Source of the DNA: VXYL01 sp965199945
GTDB taxonomy: Bacteria; Pseudomonadota; Gammaproteobacteria; Pseudomonadales; Azotimanducaceae
Length of the DNA: 64,000 bases
Direction: 5' to 3'
Assembly: GCA_965199945.1 (NCBI GenBank)
Contig: OZ241354.1
Coordinates: 3,286,001-3,350,000, forward strand
Each line of letters starts with the position of its first letter. The first letter of the stretch is position 1. Positions 35,528 to 44,106 of the stretch are shown piece by piece. A program made the position numbers and the translations under genes. Below the pieces are notes generated by a model, which worked only from the letters and a program-made list of their open reading frames with translations, was not told where the DNA came from and did no database searches.

Positions 35528-37111
35528 ATGACGCCGGCGGACGCCGCAACGCGCAAGCTGCCAATCGGCATGCAGACCTTCCGCGACGTGCGCGAACGCG
35601 GCTGCTACTACGTCGACAAGACGGAACAGATCCGTCGGCTCGTGGAGAACGGCAAGTGCTACTTCCTGTCGCGCCCGCGGCGCTTCGGCAAGAGCCTGCT
35701 GGTGGACACGATCAAAGAGCTCTTCGAGGGCAGCGAGGCGCTGTTCACGGGGCTGGACGTGCATGGACACTGGGATTGGCGCGTCCGCCATCCGGTGGTG
35801 CGGCTGGACTTGAGCGGCAGCTTCCGCACGCCAGACGAATTGGAAGAGAACCTGCTGGACCAGTTCGCGGACATCGCCGCGGAAGCGGGCGTTGCCGTAC
35901 AGGCGAAGACCGCCGCGGTGGGCCTGCGGCGTTTGATTCGCGCTCTGCGCCGGCACGCCGGCGAGCGCGTGGTCGTCCTGGTCGACGAGTACGACAAGCC
36001 GATACTGGACGCCTTGGCCACGCCCGATCTCGCCCGCGCCAACCGCGACTTCCTGCACGGCGTCTATTCGATCGTCAAGGCCTGCGACGCCGATCTGGCG
36101 TTCGTGCTGCTCACCGGCGTCAGCCGATTCTCCAAGGTGAGCATCTTCTCCGGCCTCAACAACCTCGCCGACATCACTCTCGATCCGCGCTATTCGACCT
36201 TGTGCGGCTACACGGACGCCGATCTGGATTCGACCTTCGCGGATCAGCTGCCGGGTTTGGACCGGCAAGCCATCCGCGATTGGTACAACGGCTACAACTG
36301 GCTGGGCGACGAGAAGGTCTACAACCCCTACGACATCCTGCTGTTGTTCGACAGACGGGAGTTCGACGCCTATTGGTTCGAGACCGGCACATCGAGCTAC
36401 ATCGTCGACCAACTGCTCGAGCGCGGCGTCAGCGCCGTCGCCTTGGACAACACGCTGAGCACCGGCGAGCTGCTCTCCGACTTCGACGTGGAGAAGGCAA
36501 CGACGGAGGCGCTGCTGTTTCAGTCCGGCTACTTGACGATCCGCGCTGCCGAGCGGCAAGGGCGCCGCCTGATCTACCGTCTGGGCTACCCCAATCGGGA
36601 AGTGCGGCTGAGCTTGACAGACCGGCTGCTCAGTCGTTTGAGCGCAACGCCCCCGTTGGCCACCGATCTGCGCGTTCAGCTGCCGAACCTGCTGCAAGCC
36701 AACGACTTCGACGGCTTGGCGAAATTGCTGCGCAGCGTGTTCGCCAGCATTCCGTACCAGTGGCACACGAAGAACGACATCGCGGACTACGAGGGCTACT
36801 ACGCAAGCGTTTTCTATGCGTTGTTCGCCGCTCAGGATTTCGACGTCACGGCGGAGGACAGCACAAGCCACGGCCGCTTGGACATGACCGTGGTGTTCGG
36901 CGAGCAAATCTTCTTGTTCGAGTTCAAGGTGGTGGCGTCTCGATCAACGGAGGGAAAGGCCATTGCGCAGTTGCGCGAACGAAACTACGCGGAGAAGTAC
37001 CGAGCCCGCGGCTGGCCCATCCACCTGATCGGCGTGGAGTTCAGCAAGGAAACGCGCACGCTGGTGGGATTCGAGGCGGCGCCGGATCAACCCATGCCGG
37101 CAACGCCGTGA
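35528..37111 (+). CDS. AAA-ATPase-like/DUF1703 PD-(D/E)xK protein
   Basis: A 527-residue protein. The N-terminal ATPase-like domain opens LPIGMQTFRDVRERGCYYVDKT with Walker A RPRRFGKS (49-56) and Walker B-like VVLVDEYDKPI. The C-terminal nuclease domain has GRLDMTVVFGEQIFLFEFKV (about 455-475), the D...E-x-K core. These proteins are abundant in Bacteroidetes and in some symbiont and sulfur-oxidiser genomes, often as many copies, with no proven role; defence or mobile-element association is suspected. ATG 35528 is chosen over the TTG/GTG starts near 35459. It is divergent from the Res gene with 182 bp between. Confidence 0.85.
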   Translation: MTPADAATRKLPIGMQTFRDVRERGCYYVDKTEQIRRLVENGKCYFLSRPRRFGKSLLVDTIKELFEGSEALFTGLDVHGHWDWRVRHPVVRLDLSGSFRTPDELEENLLDQFADIAAEAGVAVQAKTAAVGLRRLIRALRRHAGERVVVLVDEYDKPILDALATPDLARANRDFLHGVYSIVKACDADLAFVLLTGVSRFSKVSIFSGLNNLADITLDPRYSTLCGYTDADLDSTFADQLPGLDRQAIRDWYNGYNWLGDEKVYNPYDILLLFDRREFDAYWFETGTSSYIVDQLLERGVSAVALDNTLSTGELLSDFDVEKATTEALLFQSGYLTIRAAERQGRRLIYRLGYPNREVRLSLTDRLLSRLSATPPLATDLRVQLPNLLQANDFDGLAKLLRSVFASIPYQWHTKNDIADYEGYYASVFYALFAAQDFDVTAEDSTSHGRLDMTVVFGEQIFLFEFKVVASRSTEGKAIAQLRERNYAEKYRARGWPIHLIGVEFSKETRTLVGFEAAPDQPMPATP

Positions 37112-37228
37112 GCGAAGGGACCTATCTGCCTATCTTCGATCTGCCTATCTTGGGCCATGTTCGTCTCGTACCGTGCGCACCTTCGTACGCGGGCAGCGCC
37201 ACTGCCAGCCGCCGATTGAGGCGCGAGC

Positions 37229-38470
37229 TCAGGGGCGTTGCAGTCGCGCTTGGAAGTCCTGTTCGCTGTCGCAGGCCATGGCGGCATCGAGCAGGGCATC
37301 GGCAGACATTTCGGCGAAGTTGGGGACGTTCGACGGGAACGTCGGCGAGAGGGCGACGCCGCGGCGTTGCAGGACTTGGCGCACCATCGCCGCCTGGCCT
37401 TCCGTTCGTCCTTCGTCGCGGCTCTGCTGGCGCATCATGCGCATCAGTGGATGGTCGTCTGGGCCGGTGCGCGTTTGCGCTCCGAAGTGCTGGCCCAAGT
37501 GCGCCAGCATCTCGCAGTGGCTTGGGGACAGACCGCGGCGGTCGTTCAGGCCGACGTGGATTTCCTCCGCCTTCCAGCCGAGCAGCGCCTTGCTTGCGGG
37601 GTGCTCCTGGTAGCGGCCGTCTTCGAGCAGGAAGATCGTGAGGCCGGGCACGAGGCCGCGTGGACGGCGCGGGGGCTTCTGGCCAGCGTAGTCGAGCGAC
37701 AGTTCCGGCACGTCGATCCACAGTTCCGGCACGCCCATGTCTTCGTACAGCTTGAGCTTGCCCTTGCGCGTGTCCGTGGTGTTGTCCACTTCCATCACGA
37801 TGTCTGGATAGCCGCAGCGCCGCACCGGGATGTCGCCGTGTCCGTCGTGTTCCGCCGGGCGATGCAGGTACACGGACTGGTCCGGATGCAGCACCCGCAG
37901 GCGCTGGTCGTTGTCGTCCAGCAAGGCCAGGCCGCGGCTGCCGTAGCAGGGAACGGGGACGCCGCGCACGGCGGCCATGAGCACCATCATCTCCTTGAGC
38001 TGGTAGATGGGCCATTCGTGCATGCCGGTGGGGCCGTCGCGCAGTTCCCAGGCCATGCCGGCGCCACGGTCCCACAGTTCGATGCGGCGCTTGGCGTCGC
38101 GCAGCAGCATGTACTGCTCGTAGGTGGCCGGCATTCCGTCGCAGCCGGCGAAATCGAGATCGGAAGTCGGCCCGGAGGCGGCCGGCGCGCGCAGCGGCGG
38201 CAACGCGGCGTTGGCCAGTGGCTCGCTGGCGTCCTCGAGGGCGCCGTTCGCCTTCAGCGCGGCGTTGCCGTCGACGCCGTGCGGAATCCGTTTCGTTCCT
38301 GCCCGCGCCCTTTCGCTCGCTCTTCTTGCCTTCACTTCCTTGCCCTCGATGCGTTCGCCAGACGTATGGAAACCGTAGCGATTGACGGGAGAAATGGCAA
38401 GGATTTTCTTTTCGTACAAAGGTGTACGAGCGAAGTAAGTATTCACATCACGAATAGGTCCGTTTTGCAC
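37229..38470 (-). CDS. Uma2-family PD-(D/E)xK nuclease-like protein
   Basis: The Uma2 core is clear: YQLKEMMVLMAAV, then YPDIVMEVDNTTDTRKGKLK (PD...E-x-V-D) and YEDMGVPELWIDVP. Downstream are a variable region and a C-terminal helix. The role is unknown; Uma2 proteins are expanded in cyanobacteria and some proteobacteria. No ATG starts this frame. I give GTG 38470 as the upstream limit; GTG 38446 is equally possible, and the first 130 residues are low complexity, so the real protein may be shorter. It ends 118 bp from the DUF1703 stop, where a 13-bp word (ATCTGCCTATCTT) occurs twice at 37124 and 37139. Confidence 0.65.
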   Translation of the reverse strand: MQNGPIRDVNTYFARTPLYEKKILAISPVNRYGFHTSGERIEGKEVKARRASERARAGTKRIPHGVDGNAALKANGALEDASEPLANAALPPLRAPAASGPTSDLDFAGCDGMPATYEQYMLLRDAKRRIELWDRGAGMAWELRDGPTGMHEWPIYQLKEMMVLMAAVRGVPVPCYGSRGLALLDDNDQRLRVLHPDQSVYLHRPAEHDGHGDIPVRRCGYPDIVMEVDNTTDTRKGKLKLYEDMGVPELWIDVPELSLDYAGQKPPRRPRGLVPGLTIFLLEDGRYQEHPASKALLGWKAEEIHVGLNDRRGLSPSHCEMLAHLGQHFGAQTRTGPDDHPLMRMMRQQSRDEGRTEGQAAMVRQVLQRRGVALSPTFPSNVPNFAEMSADALLDAAMACDSEQDFQARLQRP

Positions 38471-38523
38471 AAGATAGCCAACGTCCAACCACCGGCAATC
38501 CCGATCTTTGCGCCGCGGCGAGG

Positions 38524-39372
38524 CTACGCAATGGCGATCCGCGCCAACGGCGCCGGCAGGCCCGCTGTCGCTGCGCGCAGCCGATACACCGCGCCCTGCC
38601 GGTCGCCTTCCACGCCGTCGGAGCCGGTGACGACGTAGAGGTCGCGCAGGTCGTCGCCGCCGAAGCAGAGGCTGGTGACCATCGGCATCGGCACCTCGAT
38701 GTTCTCGCGCAGCGAACCGTCCGCGTTGAACACGCTGACCACGCTGCCGCCGGCCACGGCCACCCACACGGAACCGTCTTCGGCGACGGCGAGGCCGTCC
38801 GGCGCGCCGTTGGCGGTCTTGGCGAAGGCCTGCTTCGGCCCCAAGTCGCCGTTCGGCGCCGCGTCGTAGCGGTAGACCGTTTGGCGTCTTGAGTCGGAGT
38901 GGTAGAGCGTCTTGCCGTCCGGCGAGAAGCCGAGGCCGTTGGTGAGGAGCACGTCTTCGGCGACGATGCGGCTCGAACCGTCGAGGTCGATCAGGTGCAG
39001 GTTGCCGGCGATCTGTTCGCCGGCCTCGAACACCGGGCTGCCGAGCGAGCCGACGTAGATGCGTCCGGCGGCATCGGTGGCGAGATCGTTGTAGCCGACG
39101 TTGCCGTGTTCCGGGTCGCGGTCCAAGAGCACCACGGTGTCGCCGCCGTCGAAGCGCTTGAAGGCGATGTTGCGCCCGCCGACGATCACGCCGCCCCGTT
39201 CGTGCAGCGCCATGCCGCCGATGCCGCGCCGGTGCGCGAACACGGTGCTCACTTCGTCGGCCTCGTCTAGCGCGAACACGCCGCCGCCGTGGACGTCGCT
39301 GAACAGCAATCCGCGTCCGGGCACCCACAGCGGGCCTTCGACAAGCCCGTAGCCACTGGTCAATCGCTGCAT
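38524..39372 (-). CDS. SMP-30/gluconolactonase-like hydrolase
   Basis: A 282-residue six-bladed propeller. EGPLWVPGRGLLFSDVHGGGVF contains the metal Glu near residue 12, GNVGYNDLATDAAGRIYVGSLG has the Asn/Asp ligands, and LTNGLGFSPDGKTLYHSDSRRQ and APDGLAVAEDGSVWVAV complete the site. It is shorter than the copy at 14706 and clearly a different paralogue. Its start overlaps the PhyH stop by 13 bp, so lactonase and oxygenase are co-translated and may act on the same molecule. Confidence 0.88.
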   Translation of the reverse strand: MQRLTSGYGLVEGPLWVPGRGLLFSDVHGGGVFALDEADEVSTVFAHRRGIGGMALHERGGVIVGGRNIAFKRFDGGDTVVLLDRDPEHGNVGYNDLATDAAGRIYVGSLGSPVFEAGEQIAGNLHLIDLDGSSRIVAEDVLLTNGLGFSPDGKTLYHSDSRRQTVYRYDAAPNGDLGPKQAFAKTANGAPDGLAVAEDGSVWVAVAGGSVVSVFNADGSLRENIEVPMPMVTSLCFGGDDLRDLYVVTGSDGVEGDRQGAVYRLRAATAGLPAPLARIAIA

Positions 39373-40208
39373 CGTCGTTGCTCCTCTTCAGGTCGGCCCT
39401 GGCCGTCTTGGCCAAGCAATGCCCATGCATCCTCTCGCAGGTAGCGCTGGGTTGCCATCATGCGCGGCACTTCGGCGGTGTTCGGCGCCAGCGTGTGCAG
39501 CAGCCGTATGTCCGTGAGCGCCACGTCGCCGGCCTTGCCGTGCAGCTCGGCCACTCGCACGTCCACGTCGCCGATGCGCCCGCCGCGTTCCATGAAGCGC
39601 AGCCGGTCTTCGCAGTCGTCGCCGAACAGATCGCGGAACCACTGCTCGCGCTTCAGCGCCCGCTTCACATGCCTGGAGCGCACGAAGCCGCGGTCGTTCA
39701 GCAGCCGGTGCGAGCCGGTGGCCACCAAGGTGCCGCCGCCACCCGGCGCCACGTCGTCCAGGAACGCGAACGCTTGGACGCCGGGGGTGCCGGGCAACGG
39801 CAGGCGCGGCAGATCGACGTGCCAGATGCGGCGCGGCACCGTCCAATTGCGCGCGTTCGGCAGCGTGAACAACAGGCTCGGAGGCCCCAGCGTCGCCAAG
39901 GAACATGCGCCGAGCAGGTCTTGGATCGTCTCGCCGAGGTCGGCCGTGAACACTTCCCGCAGCGCCCGCGCCCGTTTGGCGCCCTTCGCCAGATTCGCGC
40001 CGGCGGCGACGTCGCCCTCGCGTTCCAAGCTGCCCAGCTGCCACTCGCCGTCGCGCAGGAGCGGCGCGCCAGCCGGATGGCGCGAGACCGCCCGCAGCAC
40101 CGCATCGCGCGCCGGCGCCAAGAGCGCGTCGGGCACGAAGCAGGGCAATTGCAGCAGGCCATGCGTGGCGAAAGAGTCGCGCTGGCGGTCGGTGATGATG
40201 GCTGCCAT
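39360..40208 (-). CDS. phytanoyl-CoA dioxygenase (PhyH)-family protein
   Basis: A 282-residue Fe(II)/2-oxoglutarate dioxygenase. Iron ligands are H130-x-D132 (IWHVDLP) and H238 (RLLHTLAPN); R249 or R255 follows for 2-oxoglutarate. ATG 40208 starts MAAIITDRQRDSFATHGLLQLPCF, the usual PhyH N-terminal strand (R-D-x-F-x-x-x-G). Substrate unknown. The longer frame into the ABC gene is not real. It overlaps the SMP-30 gene at its end. Confidence 0.87.
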   Translation of the reverse strand: MAAIITDRQRDSFATHGLLQLPCFVPDALLAPARDAVLRAVSRHPAGAPLLRDGEWQLGSLEREGDVAAGANLAKGAKRARALREVFTADLGETIQDLLGACSLATLGPPSLLFTLPNARNWTVPRRIWHVDLPRLPLPGTPGVQAFAFLDDVAPGGGGTLVATGSHRLLNDRGFVRSRHVKRALKREQWFRDLFGDDCEDRLRFMERGGRIGDVDVRVAELHGKAGDVALTDIRLLHTLAPNTAEVPRMMATQRYLREDAWALLGQDGQGRPEEEQRRCSD

Positions 40209-40266
40209 CCTGTGCTCCGTGTCGCCATCAGCCGGCGGCGACGAGGCAAGCACCGCCGACGGACAC

Positions 40267-40346
40267 CCTACTGGCGCACGACCCGCGCCTACTGGCGCAC
40301 GACCCGCGCCTACTGGCGCACGACCCGCGCCTACTGGCGCACGACC
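40267..40346 (+). repeat. 21-bp tandem repeat, 3.8 copies, at the ABC-ATPase stop codon
   Basis: Copies lie at 40267-40287, 40288-40308, 40309-40329 and 40330-40346 (partial). They are identical. The unit read on the minus strand contains GTCGTGCGCCAGTAG, that is the last codons VVRQ and stop of the ABC ATPase. The 3' end of that gene has therefore been amplified, placing three extra copies of its terminal codons and stop downstream of the real stop. Confidence 0.92.
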
Positions 40347-41938
40347 TCCTCGTCCGCTTCCAAATCGAGGGCGGCGTGGAACAGCGCTTTGGTGTAGTCG
40401 CTGCTGGGATTCTCGAACACTTCCGCCGCCGGCCCCTGCTCCACGATCACGCCGTCGCGCATCACGATCAGCCAATTGGCCAAGGCGCGCACCACCTTCA
40501 AGTCGTGGCTCACGAACAGATAGCCCAAGTCGTGGGCGGCCTGCAGTTCGCGCAGCAGGTCGACGATCTGCGCCTGCACGGACATGTCCAAGGCCGACGT
40601 GGGCTCGTCCAGCACAACGAAGCGCGGGCGCAGCACCATGGCGCGGGCGATGGAAATGCGCTGCCGCTGGCCGCCGGAGAACTCGTGCGGATAGCGATCC
40701 ATGTGCTCGGGCTCGAGCCCCACCTCCTCCAGCACTTCGGCCACGCGCCGACGGCGTTCCGTCTTGGCGACGTGCGGCTCGTGGATGGCCAGCCCCTCCT
40801 CGACGATCTGCACCACCGAAAGGCGCGGCGACAGGCTGCCGTAGGGGTCCTGGAAGACGATCTGCATGTCCTTGCGCAGCGGGATGAGGCCCTTGCGCTT
40901 CACGTCGCTGATCTCGTCGCCGTCGAAGCGAATGCCGCCTTCGCTGGCGAGCAGGCGCAGCATGGCGAGGCCCAGCGTCGTCTTGCCGGAACCGGATTCG
41001 CCCACCACGCCCACCGTCTGCCCGGCGCGCACTTCGATGTCCACGGTGTCCACCGCGGTGAAGAAGCGGCTCTTGCCGAACCAGCCCTTGCCGATGGGGT
41101 ACTTCACCGTGAGCTTGTCCGCCTCCGCCACCAACGGCGCGGCCTTGTTGGCCGACGGGGGATCGCCCTTCGGCTCGGCGGCGAGCAGCTTGCGCGTGTA
41201 CTCGTGGGTCGGCGCGGTGAAGATCTGCCGGTTGAGACCGGCCTCGACGATCTCGCCGTTGGTCATCACGCACACGCGATTGGCCATGTTGCGGACGATG
41301 CCGAGGTCGTGGGTGATGAGCAGCATGGCCATGTTCAACTGCGCCTGCAAATCCTTGAGCAACTGCAGAATCTGCGCCTGGATGGTGACGTCCAGCGCCG
41401 TGGTGGGTTCGTCGGCGATCAGCAACTGCGGCTCGTTGGCCAGCGCCATGGCGATCATCACGCGCTGGCGCTGGCCGCCGGAGAGTTCGTGGGGATATGC
41501 GCCGAGGCGGCTTTCGGCGTCCTGCAGGCCGACTAGCTGGAGCAGTTCCAAGGTGCGCTCGCGGGCCTCCTTGGCGGAAAGCCGCTTGTGGACGACCAGC
41601 GCTTCGCCCACCTGCTTGGCGATGACGTGCAGCGGATTGAGGGACGTCATCGGCTCCTGGAAGATCATGCTCACCACGCCGCCGCGCACGTCCAGAAGCC
41701 GCGTCTTGTCCGCGCCGAGCATTTCCTCGCCGTTCACAAGCACGCTGCCGCCGGGATGGTGCGCCTGCGGATAGGGCAGCAGCTGCAGCACCGAGAGCGC
41801 CGTCACGGACTTGCCGGAGCCGGACTCGCCCACCAGCGCCACCGTCTCGCCGGCATTGATGTCGAAGGAGACGCCGCGCACCGCCGCCGTGCCGCCGAAG
41901 CTCACGTGCAGATCGCGCACTTCCAGGAGCTTGGACAT
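40331..41938 (-). CDS. dual ABC transporter ATPase (dipeptide/oligopeptide type)
   Basis: A 535-residue fusion of two nucleotide-binding domains, as in YejF or a DppD-DppF fusion. Domain 1: Walker A GESGSGKSV, signature LSGGQRQRVMIAMAL, Walker B LLIADEPTTALDVT. Domain 2 (from about residue 275): GESGSGKTT, FSGGQRQRISIARAM, VVLDEPTSALDMS. It would power import of peptides or similar solutes from the periplasm. No permease or binding protein is next to it in the window, so it is an orphan here. The stop codon lies in a tandem repeat. Confidence 0.92.
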   Translation of the reverse strand: MSKLLEVRDLHVSFGGTAAVRGVSFDINAGETVALVGESGSGKSVTALSVLQLLPYPQAHHPGGSVLVNGEEMLGADKTRLLDVRGGVVSMIFQEPMTSLNPLHVIAKQVGEALVVHKRLSAKEARERTLELLQLVGLQDAESRLGAYPHELSGGQRQRVMIAMALANEPQLLIADEPTTALDVTIQAQILQLLKDLQAQLNMAMLLITHDLGIVRNMANRVCVMTNGEIVEAGLNRQIFTAPTHEYTRKLLAAEPKGDPPSANKAAPLVAEADKLTVKYPIGKGWFGKSRFFTAVDTVDIEVRAGQTVGVVGESGSGKTTLGLAMLRLLASEGGIRFDGDEISDVKRKGLIPLRKDMQIVFQDPYGSLSPRLSVVQIVEEGLAIHEPHVAKTERRRRVAEVLEEVGLEPEHMDRYPHEFSGGQRQRISIARAMVLRPRFVVLDEPTSALDMSVQAQIVDLLRELQAAHDLGYLFVSHDLKVVRALANWLIVMRDGVIVEQGPAAEVFENPSSDYTKALFHAALDLEADEEVVRQ

Positions 41939-42086
41939 CCACCCTCCCCGGTTGTCCTTTGCTTCGCGCTGAGTCTAAGCGCGCCCTGTCGGGCGCGTTC
42001 GAGTTCGCTTCGCAAACTCCGTGCCGGCCACGAGACCCAGCTGGCCAACAATGCTCATCGCAGCGCAAGGAGTCTAGCGCGAAACG
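41939..42086. other. intergenic with three short hairpins
   Basis: This 148-bp gap holds inverted repeats CGCGCCC/GGGCGCG (near 41980-41998, 4-nt loop), GAGTT/AACTC just beside it, and TCTAGCG/CGCTAGA at 42073-42091, the last spanning the PhyH stop. None has a T-run on the relevant strand, so they are weak terminator candidates. Confidence 0.4.
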
Positions 42087-43118
42087 CTAGATCGCCCAGC
42101 CGTTGAAGATGTTCTCCGCGGTGGTCGGCGCATCCTCGCGGAAGTTGCGGGTGTCCACCCACCATTGGTACTTCTCGCCCGGGCCGAACTCCTCGTCGTC
42201 GAAGCAGGACGTGCCGGCGCGCTGGTAGTCGCACGGCACGACCAAGCGCACCGCGGGCGGCCCATCGGCGTCGGATGCGGTGTCGTTGACGCCGGCGGAG
42301 TGCAGCGTGCGTGGATGCCAGAACACCACGTCGCCTGCTCGGCCGGTGAACTCGAGGGGCGTGATGTCGCGGAGAGCCGCATCCCGCGCCAGGCGGAAGC
42401 CCTCGCCGCGTTCCGGCGACATCCTGCCGCCATGCACGGTGTCCCAATGGGGATGCAGCAGCCGGTGCGACCCAGGCCACAGCGTGAAGCCGCCGCCGCG
42501 GGGACGGATGTCGCTCGCCAGCGCCATGGCGGAAATCTGCGCCGCCATGTAGTCCGCGTGCGGACCCAAGCGGCCGGGCGCCGACGGCGGCTTGGGAAAG
42601 ACGGCGTAGATGCCGCGCACCCGGCGCGCCGGCTTCACCGCGCCGCCGAGGAACGCGCTGGCGATCGCCAGCATGTGCGGATGGTTGGCGATGCCCTGCA
42701 CCAGGAACGGCTCGGTGCCGATGCCGTTCGCGCCGGGCGAGCGCATCTTCCAGTTGCCGTGGATGCAGCGCCCGACGCGGGGCACGTCTTCGTCGCGCCA
42801 GAAGCGCTGCTCTTCGCCCTGGCCGTTGCCGTTCCACGCCGCGAGCCACGTCTCGGCGTCGTCGCGGCGCAGCACGCCGCGCGGCACGTTGTTCCACAGA
42901 TGATCGGCGATTTGCGCGAACACGCTTGGGTCGTCGATCAGGCCGCGCTTGACGACGAAACCGTGTTCCTTGAAGTTAGCGATGTCGGCGCGATTCAGCG
43001 TGGGGCCGGAAGAAGCGCAGGCGGGGTCGTCGGCGAACGTCTCCGGCTCGCGGATGGCGATGTCTTCGGCCTTCGGCTGGCCGGTCAAGTGGCCGGCGTT
43101 GTACTCGGTGTAGTCCAT
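42087..43118 (-). CDS. phytanoyl-CoA dioxygenase (PhyH)-family protein
   Basis: A 343-residue Fe(II)/2-oxoglutarate dioxygenase, the third in the window. Iron ligands are H187-x-D189 (GPHADYMAAQ) and H273 (TLHSAGVN), with R291 (AVRLVVP). The ATG at 43116-43118 gives MDYTEYNAGHLTGQP. An alternative ATG at 43142 would extend deeper into the thioesterase gene. It overlaps the thioesterase end by 34 bp, suggesting coupling. Substrate unknown; an acyl-CoA thioesterase partner hints at an acyl-CoA substrate. Confidence 0.88.
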   Translation of the reverse strand: MDYTEYNAGHLTGQPKAEDIAIREPETFADDPACASSGPTLNRADIANFKEHGFVVKRGLIDDPSVFAQIADHLWNNVPRGVLRRDDAETWLAAWNGNGQGEEQRFWRDEDVPRVGRCIHGNWKMRSPGANGIGTEPFLVQGIANHPHMLAIASAFLGGAVKPARRVRGIYAVFPKPPSAPGRLGPHADYMAAQISAMALASDIRPRGGGFTLWPGSHRLLHPHWDTVHGGRMSPERGEGFRLARDAALRDITPLEFTGRAGDVVFWHPRTLHSAGVNDTASDADGPPAVRLVVPCDYQRAGTSCFDDEEFGPGEKYQWWVDTRNFREDAPTTAENIFNGWAI

Positions 43119-43939
43119 CGCATCAGTCCCTCTTGCAGACATGTCGCGGCGAGCTTGCCGGCGCGGGTGTAGAAGCGGCCGCTCGCCAAGCCGCGTCCGC
43201 CGCCGGTGGCTTCCACGGTCTGCGCGAACAGCAGCCATTCGTCCGCACGGACCGGTCGATGAAACCACATTGCGTGGTCGAGGCTCGTGCCGCCGAATCC
43301 GGGATCCTGCCAGCGCAGGCCGAGGGGCAGCGGGATGTGGTCCACCAGCGTCGTGTCGGAAAGATACGCCAGCGCCGCCTCGTGCGCGGTCGGCGCGTCG
43401 GGCAACCGCTCGTCCACGCGCATCCACATCAGCTGCGTCTCGGTGACGGGCTCGCCACGGGGCGCCGTCGGCGGATTGACGTAGCGGATGTCCACCGGGC
43501 GGGCGCTGCCGTGCCAGGAGTCTTCGTTCGTCTGCCGCAAGGTGAACTCGTCGTAGGTGGATGCCACGCGCTCCGGCGGCGGCACGCTCGGCATCTCGGC
43601 GGCGGCGTATTCCGGGGTCTCTTCCGGCGCCTGGAAAGAGGCGAGCATTCGGAACAGCTCCTTGCCCTTCTGCGCGGCGCGCACTTCGCGGGAGGAGAAC
43701 GAGCGCCCGTCGCGCACCGCGTCCACGACGATCGACACGGGCAGGTCGACGTCTCCCGGGCGCAGAAAGTAGCCGTGCAGCGAATGGGTTGGCCGCGCTT
43801 CGGGCAGCGTGGACTGCGCCGCCGCCAAGCACTGCGCCAGGAACTGCCCGCCGAACATCCGCTCGCCCTTGTCGGGCGAGGCCGGCGCCGCGAACTTGCC
43901 AGCGCCGGCGGCTTCGAGGCGCAAAAGAGCAGAGAACAT
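43085..43939 (-). CDS. tesB: acyl-CoA thioesterase II (TesB-like)
   Basis: A 284-residue double-hotdog thioesterase that cleaves acyl-CoA to acid and CoA. MFGGQFLAQCLAAAQSTLP and HSLHGYFLRPGDVDLP are the first hotdog signature, and GGTSLDHAMWFHRPVRADEWLLF holds the catalytic Asp of the second. ATG 43939 starts MFSALLRLEAAG; the frame to 44086 is not used. Its N-terminal third is duplicated at 46498-46830. It overlaps the PhyH gene downstream. Confidence 0.9.
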   Translation of the reverse strand: MFSALLRLEAAGAGKFAAPASPDKGERMFGGQFLAQCLAAAQSTLPEARPTHSLHGYFLRPGDVDLPVSIVVDAVRDGRSFSSREVRAAQKGKELFRMLASFQAPEETPEYAAAEMPSVPPPERVASTYDEFTLRQTNEDSWHGSARPVDIRYVNPPTAPRGEPVTETQLMWMRVDERLPDAPTAHEAALAYLSDTTLVDHIPLPLGLRWQDPGFGGTSLDHAMWFHRPVRADEWLLFAQTVEATGGGRGLASGRFYTRAGKLAATCLQEGLMRWTTPSTTPAT

Positions 43940-44106
43940 GCCGCGCAGTGTGCTCGCCGCCGGGGTTGGGCGCAAGGCGGCAGGAGGCGCTGGAAGTCGT
44001 GAAAGGCCCGAAGCGCGGCGGTTTGCATGGAATGCGCTGGTGGCTCTATGGTTTCTGCCTGTGGGCGCCGGATGCCGCCGGAGCACGACATGAAACGGGA
44101 GGCGCC

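Noticed and set aside
37124..37151. regulatory repeat between the DUF1703 and Uma2 genes
   Set aside because: Only two copies of a 13-bp word, one partly beside a stop codon; too little for a claim.
40267..40346. CRISPR array
   Set aside because: The 21-bp units are contiguous without spacers, and no cas genes are present.
41978..42091. terminators of the ABC-ATPase or PhyH genes
   Set aside because: Stems of only 5-7 bp without T-runs; one spans the stop codon. Kept only as an intergenic note.
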